From contig NC_133666.1 in the NCBI RefSeq assembly GCF_037893015.1, positions 617,754,974 through 617,818,973 on the forward strand: a stretch of DNA of 64,000 nucleotides. Direction: 5' to 3'. This DNA is from Macrotis lagotis. Its lineage: Eukaryota > Chordata > Mammalia > Peramelemorphia > Peramelidae. The notes under the pieces are model-generated. The model ran no database searches. It saw nothing but the letters and a program-made list of their open reading frames with translations, and was not told the origin of the DNA. Position 1 is the first letter of the stretch. Each line of letters begins with the position of its first letter. Of the stretch, positions 1-12,129 are shown piece after piece. The position numbers were made by a program, and so were the translations under genes.

Positions 1-1118
1 TAAAAGGTCAATTGCTTTATTCTCTGCAAAAATCAAATTCATCTTTTAAGATTTTATGGAAAGACACAAATCTCATTTGCCATAAATATCTCATTCAAAT
101 TCATTTTTCTCTGTGGATTTCTTAGAAAACCACTCTAACATCATCTATATCACCTGCTATATGTTATCACCCCCTGTCCTATGAGTCTCAAATATTTTTA
201 TTGGGGGATAGGGAGCTTAATTTCTATAGCCCTAAATAGTGAGATTCTATCTTTTCTATAAGTATTCACTTATGAAAGTTTCAAAGGGAGAATAAATTAT
301 ATTACGATAATAGCCTCAAATTTCCTAAACTTGTTTTTTTGGTTGTTTCAGTATATTTACAAAAAAAATTACCTAACTTTTCTGCACTTATTTTTATATG
401 GTTATTGGTATTTTTTCCTTCAATGATTGGAATAATTTTGTACTACTAAAAGATTGATTGAAAGAAAAAAAAAAGAAAATCTCTGATCAAATTGGGAAGT
501 TTCCTAATCAACAAAATGGAACTAGGTCATGGGGCATTATTAATTCATGATCAAATGGTAGAGCATGGTCCAAGACTCTCCAAAAACTCTGAGCTCACAT
601 AGACTGGATCTAATCATAGGGGCTTGATTCAAAGAGTTATTTCTCTTCCTTTGGTTTCTTACCACTACTTAATTAATCCAGACAGAGTCTCCATGACTCT
701 TCTCTTTTAAGTTGTTAATAAATGCCTAGGTTTTAATCAGAATTATACAGGACTCTAAAGTTTGCACAAATTGTGGAGACAAATTAAAAACTTTCACTTA
801 GAAAATCTTCAGCAATAGCTGCAATAAAAACAATTGTCTTCCTATGATAGATAAATAGATATAGATTATATAAATATTATAACAAGAACTTCTAAAACTT
901 AACAAAATTGATATTAACTTTTCATTTATAACAGTTCATGTAGTCCTGAATTATATTAGAAGGAAAGAAAAATTTATTGCTAATGATTATAAAGTCAGGT
1001 AAAAATCTGAAGATGGTTGTAGATCATTTAAAGGTTGAATAAGAGAAAAATTAATTTGGAAGGTGTAAAGTAGGTGTTAGCTAAGAATGAATTTTTGATT
1101 TCTGCATCATGTTTTATA
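1..1118. other. AT-rich stretch with nothing recognised
   Basis: No open frame of note, no splice-framed exon and no repeat family I can name. It reads as old intronic or intergenic DNA. Confidence 0.5.
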
Positions 1119-1290
1119 CCAGTGGTGTCAAACTTAGGTAGAAATGATCCTTGTTCACTGTACACTGACTTAGAAAACAGAAGTTAAGATCTATTTTTTT
1201 AAAATTTACTTTAGTAAATATTTCCCAAATGCATTTTAATCTGGTTCCCAGAAGGGTAGGCCAGACTGCTAGTTTGTCACTTCTAGTTTA
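1119..1290. mobile_element. Short hAT-like non-autonomous DNA transposon relic
   Basis: The left end reads CAGTGGTGTCAAACT and the right end carries the near-complement CTAGTTTGTCACTTCT, so the ends form imperfect terminal inverted repeats about 170 bp apart. The interior resembles a repeat common in marsupials, with its TTTCCCAA and TTTAATCTGGTTC blocks. Similar 8-mers flank it (GTTTTATA / GTTTAAGC), which would suit a hAT 8-bp duplication but are not a clean match. Confidence 0.45.
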
Positions 1291-1745
1291 AGCTATAGGA
1301 TTGACAGATACCTGGTCAGAGGCAAATTATATTCAACAAAGGCTGATATAATGTGCATGCCAGGTTGTTTTGTAAACTAAAAATGCTTGGGGGGAGCAAG
1401 AAGACAGACTATCTATATCTTCCACTTTAGATACTGAAGAGTAACCACAATAAAGAAGGAAAAAGAATAGCAGCTGAGACATCTTAAAATTTAAGCAAGG
1501 AATCAGTACCAAAATTCATGGACTCAAATTTCTGTATATGAATATCTAAAATTCAGATAACAAATAAGAAATAGGATTTCCTAATTCATGGAGACTAATG
1601 TGCCTTCAAAACCTCAGCAATCTGAGACTCTGTATGATGAAAACTACAAGCAGACCATGACTCTGGATGGGTATACTTAAGTAAAAGAAATGGGATAAGT
1701 AAAAAGTGGTCATAGGATGTAGAATGAGGTTGCATTTATATTGTT

Positions 1746-1882
1746 TTTGTTTTTGCAAGGCAGTGAGTGGGGTTAAATGACTTACCCAAGGTCATACAGC
1801 TAGGTAACCATTAAGTGTCTGAGGTCAAATTTGAACTCAGATCCTCCTGACTCCCAAGACTGGTGCACCACCTAGCTGCTCC
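1746..1882 (-). repeat. Marsupial CORE-SINE (Mar1/WSINE1 type), antisense
   Basis: Reversed SINE: a T-rich tail side with TTGCAAGGCAGTG, then the reverse of the 'tgtgaccttggg...cttaacccc' core, then CACCACCTAGCTGC at the 5' head. The family is tRNA-derived and common in marsupials. Confidence 0.8.
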
Positions 1883-2620
1883 AAGGTAGCATTTATATTA
1901 AGAAGACATATGTGAAGAATTCTAGGAACTAAAGATGGAAAATATTATGGGATTTAGGTGAAGATGAGGGAGAAACCAGTAAATTTGTCATCGGAGTATT
2001 CTACAAATCACTAGCACAGAAATAGGAAATAGAGGAAGAGTTTGGTAAACATTATAAGCTTGTCATGCAGGCATGATATAATAGTGAGAATGAACTTCAC
2101 TTATCCACACATCTGCCATAGCTCTACTAAAAGTAGGGCTACTAATAGCATCTTGATTTTTTTTTCATGATAGAAGCATTTTTCAAAATAGGGAGGAGTC
2201 TCCAAGAGGAAACTATATCTCATTATCATTAATGGTGAGTAACTAGTTGTTGGGGGTCAAAATGATTTCCAACTTTGGGGGAAATAACTATAGCTTTCTG
2301 GAGTTTGTGACAAAAAAAGAAGAAATCTTGGCATGGTCTAATATATACCCTGGCTTTGAAGAAAGGAGATTTCAGAGGACTCAAAGAAAAGATTGACTCC
2401 CATGGAAAAAAAGTATTATAGGAGAAGTCAGCCCAGTTGGGATGTGAGATGCTCAAGATAAAATACAGAAGACACAAAGAGAAGCAATTTCAATGAAAAA
2501 AGAAAATGGGATTTGTCTGAAAAGACTAATGAGGTGAAACAGGGAATTCAAACAACCAAATCATTTAAAAAAGAAATATACAGAAGTTGAATACAGGAGT
2601 ATTTCATGTAGAAATAGATT

Positions 2621-2745
2621 CAGGCATAGTGGAGAGCACCGTCCCTGGAGTCAGGAGGACATGAGCTCAAATTCAGTTCAGACACATGATTGCCTAGTGG
2701 TGTGACCTTGGGAAAGTCACTTAATCCCATTGCCTTAAATAAATA
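2621..2745 (+). repeat. Marsupial CORE-SINE (Mar1/WSINE1 type)
   Basis: Reads GTGGAGAGCACC, CCTGGAGTCAGGAGGAC, GTGACCTTGGGAAAGTCACTT, ending in an AAATAAATA tail. The first bases of the head are lost. Confidence 0.8.
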
Positions 2746-3120
2746 TAATTAATATAAAAAATAGTGTCAGGTATGCTCAGAATCAACTGATGAAGTAAGC
2801 TAAGGCTTACAGAAAATTGGTTGGCTTGGCTGAGGAATGCTTTGAGCTGTGATGGGAGAAACAGAATGAAAGGAAGGATAGGGGCTTTGCTTGAGGGGGA
2901 ATAGAAGAATAGAAGAATGAATACAGATAAGGAAGGAAGAGCTGCTCAATTCTTTTTCTATTTTTTTCTGCAAAGAATAGGATTAATTAACTATTTGCTG
3001 GGGGAATGCTGTGAATATAGTTTATTTACATAAATTACATTGGAAATGATAGGACAAAAATGACTAATAGGGAGTTGGTATCACAGAAAGGTAAGAAGAT
3101 AATGTGAGAACACCTATGAG

Positions 3121-3352
3121 ACAGTGGAACAGTAGATAGGACAGTAGTATACTGGATCTGAAGGCAGGAAGACTCCTCTTCCTGAGTTCAAATCTGGCTT
3201 CAGGCACTTGCTAGCTATATGATTCTCAGAAAGTCACAACTCTGTTTGCCTCAGTTTCCTTATCTATAAAATTAACTGGAGAGGGAAATGGTAAGCACAG
3301 TATCTTTGTCAAGAAAACCCCAAAAGGGGTCACAAAGAGTCAGAGACCATTG
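3121..3352 (+). repeat. Longer marsupial CORE-SINE with 'agtcagagac' tail
   Basis: It has the SINE head, then CTCAGTTTCCTTATCTATAA, the 'aatggtaagcacagtatc' segment, and a tail with CCCCAAAAGGGGTCACAAAG and AGTCAGAGACCATTGAA. This is the long form also seen here at 35.8 kb and, reversed, at 23.8, 26.3 and 60.9 kb. Confidence 0.75.
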
Positions 3353-4387
3353 AAACAAGTATCAGCAAAAACAAAAGAACATTTATTTCCCCTTGATGGA
3401 ACCAAGACACCTAGCACAAATGAACCAAACTCTCAGGTCTTAAAAGAATTGGTAGATATGATTGATGAGCTATCAGTGATTTTTGAAAGCTCATGGAAAA
3501 TGGAAGAAAAGCAATGTCCCTACTTTCAAAAAAAGAAAAGATGAGAGTCTGCAAACTATAAGTCAGTGAGCATGACTTACAGAGTGAGTCCTGGGAAAAT
3601 TCTAGGAAAGATTAGTGAAGAGATGGTTGGCAAACATCTAGAAAGGGAAGCAGGGATTATAAAGAGCCAACATGGCTCATGGCAGATTTCATTTTGTTTT
3701 TGAATAGGATTAATAAACTATTTGCTGAGGGAATGCTGTGGATATAGTTTATTTAAATTTTAGCAAAGCTTTCAATAAAGTATCATACAATATTTGAGGA
3801 AAAAAATGAAATGTGGACTTGATAATTTAATATAAAGAATTGGTTAGATTAATGATCTCAAAGAGTAGTTTTTAATGATTTAATATCAATTTGAGGAAGT
3901 CTCTAATGGAGTATTCTAGTCTTCTATGCTGGAGTTTTTATAAGATAAAGCACTAATGTATTGCTCATCAAATTTGTAAATTAAAGCTCACAGTAATAGC
4001 TAACACATTGAATAGCTGAGTAAGCATTAAAAAGGATCTTGACCTACTTAAATATTGTACTAAATTGAATTAGGTGAAATTCAGTAGAGATTGATGTGAA
4101 GTCTTTGGTTTAGATTTAGCACCTAGACTGAGAGTGAGGAGTCAGGGAAGACATTGATGCTGTAAACCCAGATTAAAGATTAAAGTTAGGCCTACAATTA
4201 GGAAGAACTCAAATTAAACCTCAAGTACTTAATAGCTACATGACTTCGAAAATGGTTTGAAATGGGCCTCAAAAAGGTACTGGAGAGTGTGGGGAGGCCT
4301 ATGAAGTTAATCCCACAAAGGGGAATTAGGATGACAATGGTGTTCATTCAAGGGAAATAATTCTATAAAGACGTAAAAGACAAGCCA
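3353..4387. other. Non-coding stretch, nothing firmly recognised
   Basis: It contains a 64-codon open frame (3350-3544) with no family resemblance. The segment near 3555-3780 could be old LINE sequence, but I cannot place it. Confidence 0.35.
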
Positions 4388-7190
4388 TCATTGAACTCCC
4401 TAAGAAAAAATCTCCAGGGCTTGATGGATTCACAAGCGAATTCTACCAAACATTTAAGGAACAATTGGTTCCAATTCTATATAAACTCTTTGGAAAAATA
4501 GGGAAAGATGCAACTCTGCCTAACTCTTTCTATGAAACCAATATGGTGCTATTACCTAAACCAGAAAGAGTTAAAACAGAGAAAGAAAATTATAGACCTA
4601 TTTCCCTGATGAATATAGATGCAAAAATCTTAAATAAAAACTTAGCAAAATGATTACAAGTTTATCACTAGGATAATACATTATGATCAAGTAGGATTTA
4701 TTCCAGGAATTCAGGGTTGGTTCAATATTAGGAAAAGTGTTAGTATACTCAATTATATCAACAACAAAGTGATCAGAAATCATATGATCATATCAATAGA
4801 TGCTGAAAAAGCTTTTGACAAAATACAGCATCCATTCCTACTAAAAACACTAGAGAGTGTAGGAATAAATGGACTGTTCCTTAAAATAATTAGCAGTATC
4901 TATCTGAAACCATCAACAAGCATTACATTCAATGGGGAGAGGCTAGAGGCATTCCCAATAACATCAGGGGTGAAACATTCCCAATAAGATCAGGGGTGAA
5001 ACAAGGATACCCATTATCACCACTACTATTCAATATTGTATTAGAAATGTTAGTGTCAGCAATTAGAGAAGAAAAAGAAATTGAAGGAATTAGAATTGGG
5101 AAGGAAGAGACAAAACTCTCACTCTTTGCAGATGACATGATGGTCTACCTAGAGAATCCCAAGAAATCATCCAAAAAACTACTGGAAACAATTAGCAATT
5201 TTAGCAAAGTTGCAGGTTATAAAATAAACCCTCATAAATCCTCAACCTTTCTATATATGTCTAGCAAGATACAGCAGGAAGAGCTAGAAAAAGAAATCCC
5301 ATTCAAAGTAACCTCAGACAATATAAAATACTTGGGAGTCTATTTGCCAAGACAGACTCAGAATCTTTTTGAAAACAATTATAAAGCACTTCTCACACAA
5401 ATTAAATCAGATTTAAATAACTGGGCAAATATCAACTGCTCATGGATAGGTAGAGCTAATATAATAAAAATGACAATTCTACCAAAGCTAAACTATCTGT
5501 TTAGTGCCCTACCAATCAAAATTCAAAAAAATTACTTTAATGAGTTAGAAAAAAATGTAAGTAAATTCATATGGAGAAATAAAAAGTCAAGAATTGCCAG
5601 GAGCTTAATGAAAAAAGTGCAAAAGAAGGTAGCTTAGCCCTACCTGATCTAAAATTATATTATAAAGCATCAGTCATCAAAACTGTTTGGTATTGGCTAA
5701 GAAATAGAGTGGGCCAGTGGAATAGACTAGATGTAAAAGCAGGAGATGATTATAGTACTCTGCTGTTTGATAAACCCAAAGAGTCCAGCCATTGGGATAA
5801 AAACTCCCTCTTTCATAAAAACTGCTGGGATAATTGGAAGTTAGTATGGAAGACACTTAGATTAGACCAACACCTAACACCCTTTACCAAAATAAGATCC
5901 AAATGGTTGCAGGACTTAGACATAAAAAACAATACTATAAGCAAATTAGAAGATCAAGGACTAGTTTACCTGTCAGATCTATGGAAAGGGGAGCAGTTTA
6001 TGACTAAGGAAGAGTTGGAGAACATCACCAAAAACCAATTTGATGATTTTGATTACATTAAAAAGCTTTTGCACAGATAAAACCATTGTAACCAAGATCA
6101 AAAGAAATGTAGTAAATTGGGAAACAATCTTTATAACTAGTGATTCTGACAAAAGACTCATTTCTAAAATATACAGAGAACTGAGTCATATTTTTAAAAC
6201 AAAAAGCCATTCCCCAATTGACAAATGGTCAAAGGATATGCAAAGGCAATTTACAGATGAAGAGATCAAAGAATTCCATAGCCATATTAAAAAATGCTCT
6301 AAATCATTATTAGAGAAATGCAAATTAAAGCTTCTCTGAGGTACCACCTCACACCTCTCAGATTGGCCAATATGACCAGAAAGGATAATGATCATTGTTG
6401 GAAGGGTTGTGGGAAATCTGGGACACTATTACACTGTTGGTGGAGCTGTGAACTCATCCAACCCTTCTGGAGAGCTATTTGGAACTACGCCCAAAAGGCA
6501 AAAAAAAAAATGTGCATACCCTTTGACCCAGCAATACCACTACTGGGTCTATATCTTGAAGAGATGATGAAAAAGGGTAAAAACATCACTTGCACAAAAA
6601 TATTTATAGCAGCCCTGTTTGTGGTGGTATAGAATTGAAAATCAAGTAAATGTCCTTCAATTGGGGAATGGCTTAGCAAACTGTGGTATATGTATGTCAT
6701 GGAACACTATTGTTCTATCAGAAACCAGAAGGGATGGGATTTCAGGGAAGCCTGAAGGGATTTGCATGAACTGATGCTGAGATGAGCAGAACCAGAAAAA
6801 CACTGTATACCCTAACAGCAACATGGGAGTGATGATCAACCTTGAAGGACTCACTCATTCCATCAGTGCAACAGTCGGGAACAATTTTGGGCTGTCTGCA
6901 AAGGAGAGTGCCATCTGTATCCAGATAAGATGTGGAGTTTGAACAAAGTTCAAAGACTATTCCCTTTATTTAGAAAAAAAACAGATATCTTATTGTCTGA
7001 TCTTGTTACCTCTTAGACTTCTTGTCTCTTCTTTAAGAATATGATTTCTCTCTCAACACACCCAATTTGGATCAAGGTACATGGAAACAAAGTAAAGACT
7101 GGCAGATTGCTTTCTGTGGGGGGGGGGAGAAGTATGATTGAGGGAAAAATTGTAAAACTCAAATAATATCTTTAATAAAAATAAATTAAA
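4388..7190 (+). mobile_element. LINE-1, 5'-truncated (ORF2 reverse transcriptase to 3' UTR)
   Basis: Translated segments give the L1 ORF2 order: the [19 protein letters not shown] block near 4410, [16 protein letters not shown] near 4591, [19 protein letters not shown] near 4790, SPLLFNIVLE near 5015 and the catalytic FADDMMVYL box near 5126. The GRANIIKMTILPKLNYLF block lies near 5450 and C-terminal pieces run to about 6340. A long 3' UTR and an A-rich tail end near 7190. The 5' end starts inside ORF2. In-frame stops and frame changes break ORF2 into several pieces (stop near 4651, shifts near 4985, 5635 and 6078), so it is dead. A 26-bp tandem duplication lies at 4951-5003. Architecture and codon text match marsupial L1 rather than placental L1. 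Confidence 0.95.
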
Positions 7191-7663
7191 AAAAAAGACA
7201 AAGTACATTTGGTCCTGAGGTCAGAGGTGCCTTGTTAGGGCTCTGAATAAAAAATACATGCCTCAGAGGATACTGAAAGATGAATTGAAATAGCATTGAT
7301 GATTTTTGACCCTATTTCCCAGAAGTTATTGAAACCCTAAGGTATATAGGAGAAGTGGCATATAGGCAAAAGAAATGACTTTGATTAATGGCCAAGTGAA
7401 CTGAAAGGTCAACCTCTAGAACCAAACACTGCACAAACAAAAGAAATTTTAACTAGTGCTCAAACATGACTCTTAATGGGCAAGGATAAGATGGAAGGAG
7501 GCTGAAACCTGAGTAGAGGTAGTTGTGGGACCCAGAAAGCAAAGAGTTCCAGTTTACTTGAGGGGTATGATGGATTTTCCCAAGTCTTCAGTAGAGGGGT
7601 AAATTGTACCCTATGAAGATGACAGGTGAGTAGGAAGCCAGTCCTTCCTGATAGCCTTTCCAG
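7191..7663. other. Spacer with nothing recognised
   Basis: The 76-codon reverse-strand frame at 7460-7690 shows no known motif and no exon signals. Confidence 0.4.
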
Positions 7664-7915
7664 CACTGTATAGTAGTTAAGACACTGCACTTGGATTCAG
7701 AAAAGACCGGTCTTCAAGTTTTGCCTCCTGTACTTACTGATCTTCTGACCATCAACAAGCCACTTGATCTCTTGGACTATATTTCCTTATCTGCAAAATG
7801 GGGATAATATCTGAATCATAGGGTTGCTGTGAGCATCAAATGATCTAATATGTGCAAAACACTTTGCAAATCTGAAATAGTTAACATTTTTATTATTGTT
7901 CTTGAAGAGCTAGAA
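7664..7915 (+). repeat. MIR-type SINE
   Basis: MIR order is intact: TATAGTAGTTAAGA head, TTGATCTCTTGGAC core, TTCCTTATCTGCAAAATGGG, ATAGGGTTGCTGTGAG and the CAAAACACTTTGCAAA tail. Divergence is high, as expected for MIR. Confidence 0.85.
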
Positions 7916-8784
7916 AGATGACTAGCCACTCTAGTCAACCATCACCATGACACTATAATTTAAACTACCAAGTAGGTATCGAGGCCCAGAACAAGAAGGA
8001 AGTTAGATACAAGGAAATAAAGATGAATTGTTAAATATTCTAGGGACCTTTGGAAGCCAAGAATTATAGTAATCTTTTTTTATTGCTACCATGTTCAACT
8101 GACTCCCTCCCCCACCCCCCATGGAATCAATTATCATGTAGTATAGGGCATCATGCTAAGTCTCCTTCTAAGTAATTTGAGAAGCTGGCATCACAGAATA
8201 TGAGATGGGGAAGGATTTCTCTTGTGGGAAGTTGAAGATACAGGTAATCTTCAGAAAGCTAATAGGCTAGATTGATAGTTAGAAATCTGAAGAAATTACC
8301 AGTGAATTGAAAACCAGGTGTATTGATCAGGGTAAAAATTGTGGGAATAGCCTACCTCTTGTTTGTATCCCATTATGATATATAATTTCATGATTTGCAT
8401 GTTCAACAATGGAGCTTCATCTGTTTGTTTGTTTTGTGTTTTTTCATCTGGCATCCATAATATTTCATAGAATGTCACATCAGAGGTCCTGAATTCCCTG
8501 TTTAACCAGGACATCTTGACTCCAATTCATAACTGCTACAGGTATTTACTTTAGCTGGTTATAGGTAATTACCATAGTTAGCTATCTCTGTCTCTCTAGA
8601 GGATGATTCCATAAGTTTCCTATCATATTTAGTCCCTTAATAGATCTTCTCAGCCATTTTTTTTAGAGAAACCAAGCAATAAAATCCTCCTACAAATAAG
8701 ATGTGTGTATATGTGTAGATTCCTTAATGGTCCATAATTTTGTATTGATATGGGGCTTAAGGCAGCATAAATGTGTTGTTTCAG
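7916..8784. other. Intergenic stretch before a ZNF relic
   Basis: No exon or repeat recognised, apart from its end, which supplies the intron side of the KRAB-A relic (the TTGTTTCAG acceptor at 8776-8784). Confidence 0.4.
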
Positions 8785-9220
8785 GAATTAGTGACCTTTG
8801 AGGATGTAGATATGTTTTTTACCAGGGGGGGAGTGGGAGCTTTTTGACTGTGTCTAAACACAATTCCACAAAAATGTGATGGTGGAGAATCATGGGAATC
8901 TTATAGATAAGGATTTATTCCTGTGGGCAATCTTTCCTGAACTATTTCCTTCCTGGGAACAGATTCTGAAAACCTCATAGGCCATGCTCATTTCTATGGA
9001 CTTTCCTCTTACCTTTTCAGTCTCTCCTTATCTTCCCCTTGACAAGCCTAGGAGCTTGCACTCAGTTCTGAGACTTTCTGGATTTCAAAGACAAATGACC
9101 TCATTCTGTTTCCTTTCCTAAAATCAGGATTTCATGTCTCTGAATCTTTACATTGGAGAATTCACAATGGAGAGAAACTTTATGAATGTAAACTATGTGA
9201 GACTGCCACTGATGTTGACA
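8785..9220 (+). pseudogene. KRAB zinc-finger gene relic (KRAB-A plus fused KRAB-B/finger)
   Basis: After a TTGTTTCAG acceptor, 8785 onward reads E-L-V-T-F-E-D-V, the start of a KRAB-A box. It soon degrades: a G-run replaces the EEW region, a stop follows, and GATGGTGGAGAATCATGGG still marks the MLENYGN end near 8878-8900. At 9128, after an AATCAG acceptor, GFHVSES matches the start of a KRAB-B exon. It then runs in frame, with no intron, into HWRIHNGEKLYECKLCETA, the end of one C2H2 finger and the start of the next. The KRAB-B/finger intron and most of the finger array have therefore been lost by one deletion. It is a paralogue of the intact gene 11 kb downstream. Confidence 0.8.
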
Positions 9221-9234
9221 GTTAAATCAGAAGA

Positions 9235-9770
9235 AGCAACAGGTTTAGGAAGAAAGAGCTTAAATTTGAATATATTGAGATGCTGATAGGATATCCAAAT
9301 GGGGATGTCCTTTGAGCAAATGAAAATGTGGGTCTTCAGCTCAGGGGAGAGGGCAGAACTGGAGATCTAGTCAGTTGGTCAGTTAACTAGAATTTACTAA
9401 GTACCTACTTTGTGCCATAAACTTAATAGGAACAAGGGAATAAACAATAAACAAAGGAAAGCAAAACAAAACGAGTCCCCATTTTAAAGGAGCTCATAGT
9501 GTTATGAGACAACATATAGACAACCATGTGCAATCAAGAAATATAGTCAGAGGGCATGTATTAAAATTAAGGAGCACTAGGTGCTTTTTTGGCAGGAAAT
9601 TATTCTTTAGCTGAAATTTGAAGGAAGCCAGGGAAAAATGGGCAAAGGGGAATGGATGAAGAGGGAGAGTTTAATGTCCAATGAAATCACTTAGAATTGG
9701 AACAGAGAAAATGATGTGAAAGGAACAGCAAGAAGGCCAAGGACTTTCATCTCTATTTCTCCTTATTTCC
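9235..9770 (+). repeat. Two fragments of an unnamed old interspersed repeat
   Basis: The first part (about 9235-9370) carries ATCCAAATGGGGATGTCC and CTCAGGGGAGAGGGCAGAACTG. The second (about 9380-9770) begins with the 'aatttactaagtacctac' block and ends with AAGGAACAGCAAGAAGGCC. Both belong to the same long non-coding repeat seen at 12.1, 14.4 and 57.5-60.9 kb. I do not assign a family name. Confidence 0.5.
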
Positions 9771-10231
9771 TAGAGAACAAATAGTTTCATTTGTGCCTTT
9801 CAATGTTGACCTTATATATCCTGAAAAATTATTATGTTATAGAAAATAACTCCCTTACACCATCTCTGGGAAAGTTTACCATCCTGTATCAGACACTGAG
9901 TTGATAAAAACTCTCTTGGGTACCCGTTCCTTGCTAACCAGATAGGACATCTACCTAGGAGGAACCAGAGACAAGGAGGTAGAGGCTAGGCAGCCAGTAA
10001 GGAATATCAAGATAGCAGACTGGTATTACTTAAAATGAGCTAATTATCCTTGAGCATCCTGACAGAATCCATTAAACTACACCTGCACTGACCTTCATGC
10101 CGTTTCCATATATAAGCTATAGGTGTTTATCCCCAAACATTAGCTTGCAATAATGTCACTATATTAATAAAATGTATGTCCTTTAGTCTCTTTCATTCAT
10201 TCATTACTAGAACCCTACACTTCATTGCTTT

Positions 10232-10336
10232 GAAGCTATGAGAGAGACAGAGACAGAGAGAGACAGAGACAAAGAGACAGAGAGAGAGAGGGAAAGAGAG
10301 AGAGAGACAGAGTCAGAGAGAGAGAGAGAGAGAGAA
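10232..10336. repeat. (GA)n/(GACA)n microsatellite
   Basis: About 105 bases of nearly pure purine AGAGAGACAGAG repeats lie directly upstream of the CpG-dense block. Open frames through it on both strands are repeat artefacts. Confidence 0.95.
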
Positions 10337-10349
10337 GCCCGGGGTCCCC

Positions 10350-11277
10350 GAATTTCACCACCACCTGCTTTGCCAAAGCTCCTCCCCGCCATGTCTCCCT
10401 CTTCTTCTGTAGGCAGCTTGGGGTCCCTCTCCTCCCGTTGCCTATCCCGCCCTCGAGGGCCCCAGCCGGAGCTGTTTTAGGAGCGCAAAGGGCCGAAGCC
10501 AAGGGGACTAGGCCTTGCCTTCGCCAAACCTTCGCAATTCGTAAACACCAGAGCCATGAGAAAGGCCGGAGGAAGAAGCCACTGGAAAGCGGGGTCAAAG
10601 GTGGCTGAACTGGGGCTGCCCCTCCCCCTCCCCCGGGGTCCTGGGGTCCGGATGCGGCCGCATCCCCAGGGCTGGGAGGGAAGGGGAGAGGAAATAATGA
10701 GCGCGAAGGGCTGGCTTCGATCGCCACCTGGAGCTCCCCGCTGCCCCCGTCCTGGGCCGAGGATGGCCGAGCTGGGCGCCCACAGGTAGGCGCCTCTTCC
10801 GGAGGAGCGAGGAGGCGGCGCGGCCCGGCCCGGCCCACCGAGACCCGCCGCCCCTAGCGCGCCCCGGAGCGGAAGTGCGGCGGGGGCGGGCCCAGCGGGG
10901 GCGGGCCCTTCCGGCCGGCCTGCGCGGCTTCCGGCTGGCGGCCGGCGAGCTCCGAGCCCGCGGCCCCTCCCCGCGCCGCCGCCCCAGGCCCGCAGGCGGC
11001 CCCGACAGCCCGCAGCCCAGCGGGGCCCGGCGCCGCCGCCGTGACGGAGGGAGGTGGCCGCGGCCGGTATCCGGGGGGCGCCGCCGCCGTGACGGAGGTG
11101 GCTGCGGCTGGCGTCCGGGGGGCGCCGAGAGCGGCCGTGAGCGAGTCTGCGCCGCGGGCCGGGCCGGGGCCCGCCCGTGTCGGGGCGCGCGTGGGGCGGC
11201 GTGCCCGGCTGCGTGCCCCCGGAACTGCGGGAGCCCGGCCGCCCGCTGCGACACCCAGAAACCATACTGGCATACAG
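10350..11277 (+). promoter_or_regulatory. CpG island with probable untranslated first exon; splice donor at 11278
   Basis: Base composition switches from AT-rich to very GC- and CpG-rich for about 0.9 kb. ETS-type GGAAG/CTTCC sites lie at 10793, 10871, 10908 and 10928, and TGACGG (CRE-like half site) occurs twice within a 48-bp imperfect tandem duplication (11032-11123). The block ends in GGCATACAG followed by a consensus donor GTAGGA at 11278. KRAB-ZNF genes usually start with a CpG-island promoter and a non-coding first exon, so this most likely serves the intact gene at 20.3 kb on the same strand. The link is inferred. Long open frames here on both strands are composition artefacts. Confidence 0.7.
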
Positions 11278-11769
11278 GTAGGACTCCCTCAAGCCCCTGG
11301 TAAGCCCCTGACCCCCTGTGCGGGGGGTGGCAGCCCCGAAGGTGGGTGCCTGTGGCGTGAAGGCCGTCCTCTGCAGTTTGTTCCGACGTCACATCAATTC
11401 CTTGGCCTTCACTACGATAGGTTTTCCTCTATGACCCTCTGACTTTTAGGCATTTAAGAACAATTGCTCCCAGAAGGAAGCTCTAGCTTACACCAGCTTA
11501 TCCAGGGGATCCAAGACACGACCAGATCTTCCCCAAGGCAACTGGCCTAGGAGGGGAAGGAGCGAATGAATAAAAGGTGAATTCAACGGTACAGATGGAT
11601 GGAAGGACAAACATCCTCATCAGATCCGCGAATCTAGCAGGATCCTTGATCCTTTTATAATAAACCAGGCGGGAGGTGGTAGAAAGGAGGCTTGAATACG
11701 GTCCTCTGTTCTGAAGTCAGTTTTTCTCCTCCATGCAAGAGATCAGGGAAGGGAAGAATCCTTTATTTA

Positions 11770-12112
11770 GCATGGACTTTGGGTCAGGTACTGTGCTTTA
11801 CCAATATCTCATTTGCTCCTCACAGAAACCCTGTGTGTTCGATGCTGTTCTTTTTTTCTTTTTTTTTTTTTTAAGATTTTTCCCAGGCAATGGAGTTAAG
11901 TGGCTTGCCCAAGGCCACACAGCTAGGTCATGATGAAGTGTCTGAAGCCGGATTTGAACCCAGGTACTCCTGACTCCAAGGCCGGTGCTCCAGCCACCCT
12001 CAGTGCTGTTCTTAGCCCCAGGAAATGGAGGCAAACAGGGGCTAGTTTAAGTGACTTGCACCAGATTTGATTCCAACTCTTCCTGACTCCAGTCTCTCTG
12101 TTGTCCATCTGC
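11770..12112 (-). repeat. MIR-like SINE interrupted by a younger CORE-SINE
   Basis: The outer element has the reversed MIR signature (ACTGTGCTTTACCAATATC at 11791, CTTGCACCAGATTTGATTCC at 12055). It is split at 11848-12000 by an antisense Mar1/WSINE1 SINE with the TTTTCCCAGGCAATGGAG tail side and GCTCCAGCCACCC head. The repeated GTGCTGTTCTT / ATGCTGTTCTT at the two edges is the target-site duplication of the inner SINE. Confidence 0.8.
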
Positions 12113-12129
12113 CTATCAGGCTTAAATTA

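Noticed and set aside
10236-11442. Six overlapping open frames of 77-271 codons on both strands in the first CpG island
   Set aside because: All are Pro/Arg/Ala/Gly-rich, overlap in several frames and arise from GC-rich composition and the GA microsatellite; none carries a domain.
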